NCBI GenBank assembly: GCA_934457515.1
Contig: CAKSHV010000045.1
Span: forward strand, 1-8,596
From: an uncultured Clostridia bacterium
GTDB taxonomy: Bacteria; Bacillota; Clostridia; RGIG6154
Length of the DNA: 8,596 nucleotides
Direction of reading: 5' to 3'
Shown: in pieces, positions 6,107 through 8,596 of the stretch
Layout of the letters: each line of letters opens with the position of its first letter
Numbering within the stretch: the first letter of the stretch is position 1
The notes under the pieces: model-generated
Seen by the model: only the letters and a program-made list of their open reading frames with translations
Told to the model about the DNA's origin: nothing
Databases searched by the model: none
Position numbers and translations under genes: made by a program

Positions 6107-6772
6107 ATGAAAACAAAACAACTGAATAAGAAAAATGATGTTTTCCGCTCATTTTTGGTGCGCCAAGCAGATTATGCGGGCTTTTTTGAGATACCAAAAA
6201 TACAAACATCAAATGCACTTCCCGATCGTGTTATATGTTTTTCGCGTGCTATGGAAAAAAATTGCCGTGATTTTGATGCTTGGGTCATGTTTTATGAACA
6301 TGATGTGAATTTTGAACGGCTGTGGCACAATCCAAAGCAATATCTGGATAAGCTGAAAAAATTTAAAGGTATCATATCCCCGGATTTCAGCCTATACCGC
6401 AACATGCCTCTTTCCATGCAAATCTGGAATACATACAGAGGAAAAGCTTTGGCGGTTTGGCTTCAAAGCAATGGTGTTGAAATTATTCCGAACGTCAGAT
6501 TTAATGACGAGAGAACATACACCTTTTGTTTTGACGGAATCGAGCCGAACAAAACGGTTGCCGTCGGGACGCATGGCTGCATTAAAGCGAAGGAAGACAA
6601 AGCCTATTTCAAAGCAGGTCTTTCAGAACTTGTCCGCCGCCTGACACCCAAAAACATCATCGTGTACGGCAGTGCTCCCGATTCTTTATTTAAAATCTAC
6701 AAGGATATGGGCATAAATATCATCCCTTTTGAAAGCGAAATTTCAAAGCTGAGAAAGCGGGTGAATGCATAA
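6107..6772 (+). CDS. DUF4417 domain protein
   Basis: A 221-aa soluble protein that is DUF4417 almost end to end. Recognisable stretches are: FYEHDVNFERLWHNP (62-76), KGIISPDFSLYRNMPLSMQIWNTYR (about 87-111), SNGVEIIPNVRFNDERTYTFCFDGI (121-145), VAVGTHGCIK (151-160) and PKNIIVYGSAP (181-191). The family has no established biochemical role; it is frequent in phages and mobile elements of Firmicutes. The start ATG 6107 has GGAGG 11 nt upstream, a rather long gap. It overlaps the next gene by one base (TAATG), so translation of the two is probably coupled. It opens the run of small plus-strand genes, and no convincing promoter lies directly in front of it; transcription from 5886 is likely. Confidence 0.88.
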   Translation: MKTKQLNKKNDVFRSFLVRQADYAGFFEIPKIQTSNALPDRVICFSRAMEKNCRDFDAWVMFYEHDVNFERLWHNPKQYLDKLKKFKGIISPDFSLYRNMPLSMQIWNTYRGKALAVWLQSNGVEIIPNVRFNDERTYTFCFDGIEPNKTVAVGTHGCIKAKEDKAYFKAGLSELVRRLTPKNIIVYGSAPDSLFKIYKDMGINIIPFESEISKLRKRVNA

Positions 6773-7059
6773 TGGGCGGCAGCAAAGCAGGCGATTTCGG
6801 CAGAACAAAAGGTGCAGGCATAACAAAGCACGGACAAGAAAGAATAAAAGAACGTAATTTTTCTGAATCTGATATTATAGACACCAAGACAACAACAAAT
6901 ATAAAAAAGCAAGGAGACGGTGCTACAGTATATATTAAAGAATTGCCAAACGAAAAATACAATGTTATAGTCGAGGGTAGCAGAGGAATTATTACCGTCC
7001 TCAAAAATATTAGCAAAAAAGCTTTAGAACGATTATCAAATAACTATAAATGGAGGTAA
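6772..7059 (+). CDS. small protein with DUF4258/BECR-type motif (toxin- or RNase-like, tentative)
   Basis: 95 aa with a glycine-rich, basic N-terminus (MGGSKAGDFGRTKGAG), then KHGQERIKERNFSESDI at 19-35 and a region with beta-strand pattern (ATVYIKEL, YNVIVEGSRGIITVLKN). The His20-x3-Arg24-x2-Glu27-Arg28 helix followed by strands resembles DUF4258 and related BECR-fold proteins, several of which are RNase toxins or toxin tips. The MGG start recalls small MGGRG proteins that I associate with DUF4417 genes in phage-like regions. Its ATG shares the A of the upstream TAA stop; no strong separate ribosome site is seen. It lacks a visible secretion or membrane signal. Toxicity is inference; a dedicated immunity protein is not obvious, though the next gene is a candidate. 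Confidence 0.5.
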   Translation: MGGSKAGDFGRTKGAGITKHGQERIKERNFSESDIIDTKTTTNIKKQGDGATVYIKELPNEKYNVIVEGSRGIITVLKNISKKALERLSNNYKWR

Positions 7060-7065
7060 TGTATA

Positions 7066-7260
7066 ATGAACAAATATCAGTGCGCATTTTGCGGCAAAAC
7101 AATTGATGAAAAAAACGAAAGAGTGACATCTTTGCTCATCACGTCCAACTGGGGCAACGAAAAAGCGGAGGAAAGCCAACAAATGTTTTGTCACCTGCAA
7201 TGCTTCAAGCATTGCTTGAACGATTCAAGTTTTTTATATATTGAAGACGAACCGATTTAA
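7066..7260 (+). CDS. small Cys/His-rich protein, probable zinc-binding
   Basis: 64 aa. Cys6-x2-Cys9 at the N-terminus and Cys42-His43-x2-Cys46-x2-His49-Cys50 near the C-terminus would supply a zinc site of treble-clef type, with an acidic middle and the segment VTSLLITSNW between. I recognise the general pattern from small uncharacterised Firmicute proteins but cannot assign a function. GGAGG at 7052-7056 overlaps the end of the upstream gene and lies 9 nt before the ATG, so it is probably co-transcribed and co-translated with it. An immunity or adaptor role for the preceding protein is possible from position alone. Confidence 0.72.
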   Translation: MNKYQCAFCGKTIDEKNERVTSLLITSNWGNEKAEESQQMFCHLQCFKHCLNDSSFLYIEDEPI

Positions 7261-7268
7261 AAGGCAAA

Positions 7269-7572
7269 ATGTATTCCGCTAAAGAAAAACTATGCAATCA
7301 ATTCGCAAAATCATTCAAAACAAATTGGTTCGCACACACACAAATTGACTCTTAGTCGAAAAAAATATCTCAAGCTGTTAGAAGATATTAAAATAAACGG
7401 AATAAAAGAGCCCATTAAATATGTCGAATACAAAGGAAAAAAGTATGTTGTTGATGGACACCACAGATTACGCGCGGCAATCGAATTAAATATTAAAGAA
7501 ATCCCTACTCAGCAAGTATTCTTGCCGTATAAAAGCTATAAGTCAATTTGGGATTTGTTGTGGTTTGAATAA
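7269..7572 (+). pseudogene. ParB-like domain gene with apparent frameshift at a (CA)5 tract
   Basis: The C-terminal frame (7345-7572 from TTG) has the ParB/Srx-type motif GIKEPIKYVEYKGKKYVVDGHHRLRAA, then IPTQQVFLPYKSYKS; Asp37-Gly-His-His-Arg41 is the core. Its only usable start is TTG 7345, with no ribosome site. Upstream, ATG 7269 with AAGG opens another frame encoding MYSAKEKLCNQFAKSFKTNW and then FAHTQIDS before a TAG at 7353. Adding one CA unit to the repeat at 7333-7342 would join the two frames into one protein of about 102 aa. The frame of the ParB part is also open back to 7261 but without any start. So it is a frameshifted gene, a phase-variable gene in the off state, or a short TTG-initiated protein. 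Confidence 0.55.
7333..7342. repeat. (CA)5 dinucleotide tract at the frame change
   Basis: Five CA units lie exactly between the two open frames of the ParB-like gene. Loss of one unit from an ancestral (CA)6 would give the observed shift. Confidence 0.6.
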
Positions 7573-7588
7573 GAAAGGAGCAAAAAAT

Positions 7589-8263
7589 ATGATTTACATA
7601 ACTGGAGATTTGCACATTCCGATTGACATCGGCAAGCTGACAACCAAAAATTTTCCGGAACAAAAGAATTTAAGCAAAAGTGACTTTTTAATCATATGCG
7701 GCGATTTCGGCGGCGTATGGAACGGCAGCAATGAAGATTTGTATTGGCAAAAATGGTTTGACAAAAAGAATTTCACCGCTCTTTTTGTTGACGGAAATCA
7801 TGAAAATTTCGATTTGCTTAAAACCTATCCCGAAGTTTCCTTTCACGGTGCTACTGCACACAAAATAAACGACAGTCTGTTTCACATAAAAAGAGGACAA
7901 ATCCTTGAGCTTGAAAGCAAAACATTTTTTGTTTTCGGCGGCGCAAGCTCTCACGACAAAGCACACCGAACAGAAGGAAAAAATTGGTGGCGTGAAGAGC
8001 TTCCGACGGAAGATGAAATAGAATCCGCCAAGCGGGCGCTTGATAAACATAATAAAAAAGTGGACTATATTGTCACGCATTGCACAGCAACCTCTGTTCA
8101 AAACATGGTAAACAGCAGCTACGAAAGGAATATACTAACCGACTTTTTTGAAGAGGTAAACACCGCGGTTACATTTGAAAAATGGTTTTTCGGGCACTAT
8201 CATAAAGATAAAATAATAGATGAAAAGCATATCGCGCTTTTCAACAAGTTATATGCAATTTAA
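7589..8263 (+). CDS. calcineurin-like metallophosphoesterase
   Basis: 224 aa with the complete metal-binding set of the superfamily: GDLH (Asp7, His9), CGDFGG (Asp39), DGNHE (Asn70, His71), THC (His164) and GHYH (His203, His205). A two-metal phosphomono- or phosphodiesterase active in the cytoplasm is expected; no signal peptide is seen. The substrate could be a nucleotide, nucleic acid or phosphoprotein and cannot be told from sequence. ATG 7589 follows AAAGGAG at 7574-7580 with an 8-nt gap; the TTG eight codons earlier lies inside the preceding gene and is rejected. It is the last gene of the cassette and is followed by a strong terminator. All metal ligands are intact, so it is likely functional. 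Confidence 0.9.
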   Translation: MIYITGDLHIPIDIGKLTTKNFPEQKNLSKSDFLIICGDFGGVWNGSNEDLYWQKWFDKKNFTALFVDGNHENFDLLKTYPEVSFHGATAHKINDSLFHIKRGQILELESKTFFVFGGASSHDKAHRTEGKNWWREELPTEDEIESAKRALDKHNKKVDYIVTHCTATSVQNMVNSSYERNILTDFFEEVNTAVTFEKWFFGHYHKDKIIDEKHIALFNKLYAI

Positions 8264-8291
8264 GATTGAATTGAATCCGGATAACAACTAA

Positions 8292-8322
8292 AAAAGACTG
8301 CTGCAAATTGCAGCAGTCTTTT
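8292..8322. terminator. bidirectional terminator between the metallophosphoesterase gene and secF
   Basis: GACTGCTGCA (8296-8305) pairs with TGCAGCAGTC (8309-8318), extended by A4/T4, with T-runs on both strands. The two convergent genes end on either side of it, 29 nt and 14 nt away. Confidence 0.92.
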
Positions 8323-8335
8323 GATTTTTGAACTA

Positions 8336-8596
8336 TTATTGTGCGGAAACATTCTTGTCCTTGCGCAGCTTCTTGAAGAAAATCCAGAAGTTGCCGGAGA
8401 GAAGAACCGAAGAATACAAACCTGCAACAACACCAACGAGAATCGGAATGGTGAATACTTTAATGGATTCAACACCCATAATCCAGAGCACAACCAAAAC
8501 GATAAGGGTTGTAATCGTTGTGTTAATCGAACGGCCGAGTGTCTGGCGAACCGAGAGGTTCATAATGTTTTCAAACGATTCCTTACGTTTCAGGCG
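8336..8596 (-). CDS. secF: protein translocase subunit SecF, C-terminal part (gene runs off the right edge)
   Basis: The last 86 codons of SecF, an integral membrane protein that with SecD assists Sec-dependent protein export. The fragment contains the SecF signature region MNLSVRQTLGRSINTTITTL followed by two apolar membrane segments (about IVLVVLWIMG and IPILVGVVAGLYSSVLLSG) and a basic cytoplasmic tail, KKLRKDKNVSAQ. A full SecF has about 290-320 residues. The frame is open to the window edge, beginning with RLKRKESFENI, so the internal Met at 8563 is not the start. A fused SecDF protein cannot be excluded because the N-terminus is outside the window. Confidence 0.9.
   Translation of the reverse strand, partial: RLKRKESFENIMNLSVRQTLGRSINTTITTLIVLVVLWIMGVESIKVFTIPILVGVVAGLYSSVLLSGNFWIFFKKLRKDKNVSAQ

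Larger units (their letters stand above)
5886..8263 (+). other. accessory gene cassette between spoIVA and secF
   Basis: All genes here read on the plus strand while both flanks read on the minus strand. The genes are small, tightly spaced and visibly richer in A than the flanks, and they belong to families common in phages and integrative elements (DUF4417, BECR-like, ParB-like, metallophosphoesterase). I found no integrase, no transposase and no clear direct repeats at the ends, so insertion is inferred, not shown. Confidence 0.5.

Noticed and set aside
7353..7365. Programmed -1 frameshift at the A-run of the ParB-like gene
   Set aside because: The A-run lies after the TAG of the first frame, and the needed shift is +1 (or -2), not -1.
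7594..8101. Minus-strand frames over the metallophosphoesterase gene
   Set aside because: The plus-strand protein has every metal-binding motif, while the minus frames have no ribosome site or domain.
4198..8322. The two AAAAAGACTG-type hairpins at 4198 and 8292 as ends of a mobile element
   Set aside because: The similarity is limited to the outer AAAAAGACTG/CAGTCTTTT of strong terminators that sit exactly at gene ends; the inner stems differ, and the interval would include spoIVA.
1..8596. CRISPR array, tRNA or rRNA genes
   Set aside because: No regularly spaced repeats, and no cloverleaf or rRNA-like stretch, were seen on either strand.

Overview
The window looks like chromosome of an anaerobic, spore-forming Firmicute of the class Clostridia. 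The key evidence is a full-length spoIVA with a recognisable sigma-E-type promoter, a clostridial-type standalone acyl-ACP thioesterase, Gram-positive GGAGG ribosome sites, and alaS and secF fragments at the two ends. I cannot name a genus.

Layout. From 1 to about 5764 everything reads on the minus strand. From right to left this is spoIVA (spore coat base-layer ATPase), a 656-aa GHL6/beta-galactosidase-trimerisation-type glycosidase, an acyl-ACP thioesterase and the N-terminal 396 codons of alaS. These genes are separate transcription units: each has its own promoter-like sequence, and spoIVA and the glycosidase each end in a strong intrinsic terminator. At the right edge (8336-8596) the C-terminus of secF, also minus strand, enters the window.

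Between spoIVA and secF lies a plus-strand cassette (about 5886-8263) that looks accessory. It begins with a compact non-coding module. This holds an extended -10 promoter, a 14-codon reading frame, a long hairpin, and a divergent promoter on the minus strand that would make an antisense RNA of about 90 nt ending in the hairpin plus U-tract. The arrangement resembles a type I toxin-antitoxin locus whose hydrophobic toxin has been deleted or has decayed, or a regulatory leader. After it come five closely packed small genes: a DUF4417 protein, a 95-aa protein with an H-x3-R-x2-E-R motif like DUF4258/BECR-type RNase-fold proteins (start overlapping the previous stop), a 64-aa Cys/His zinc-binding-like protein, a ParB-like (DGHHR) reading frame whose likely N-terminus is out of frame across a (CA)5 tract, and a calcineurin-like metallophosphoesterase. 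A strong bidirectional terminator separates this cassette from secF.

How the genes work together. The backbone genes are unrelated housekeeping, sporulation and carbohydrate functions. The cassette genes are of kinds often carried by phages and integrative elements, and several resemble toxin- or nuclease-type domains. Co-transcription is likely from the tight spacing, but no joint function can be proven from sequence. In four places the longest open frame starts upstream of the real start: three of those ATGs sit inside or at the edge of the promoter, and the fourth, a TTG, sits inside the preceding gene. The starts given here are chosen by ribosome sites.
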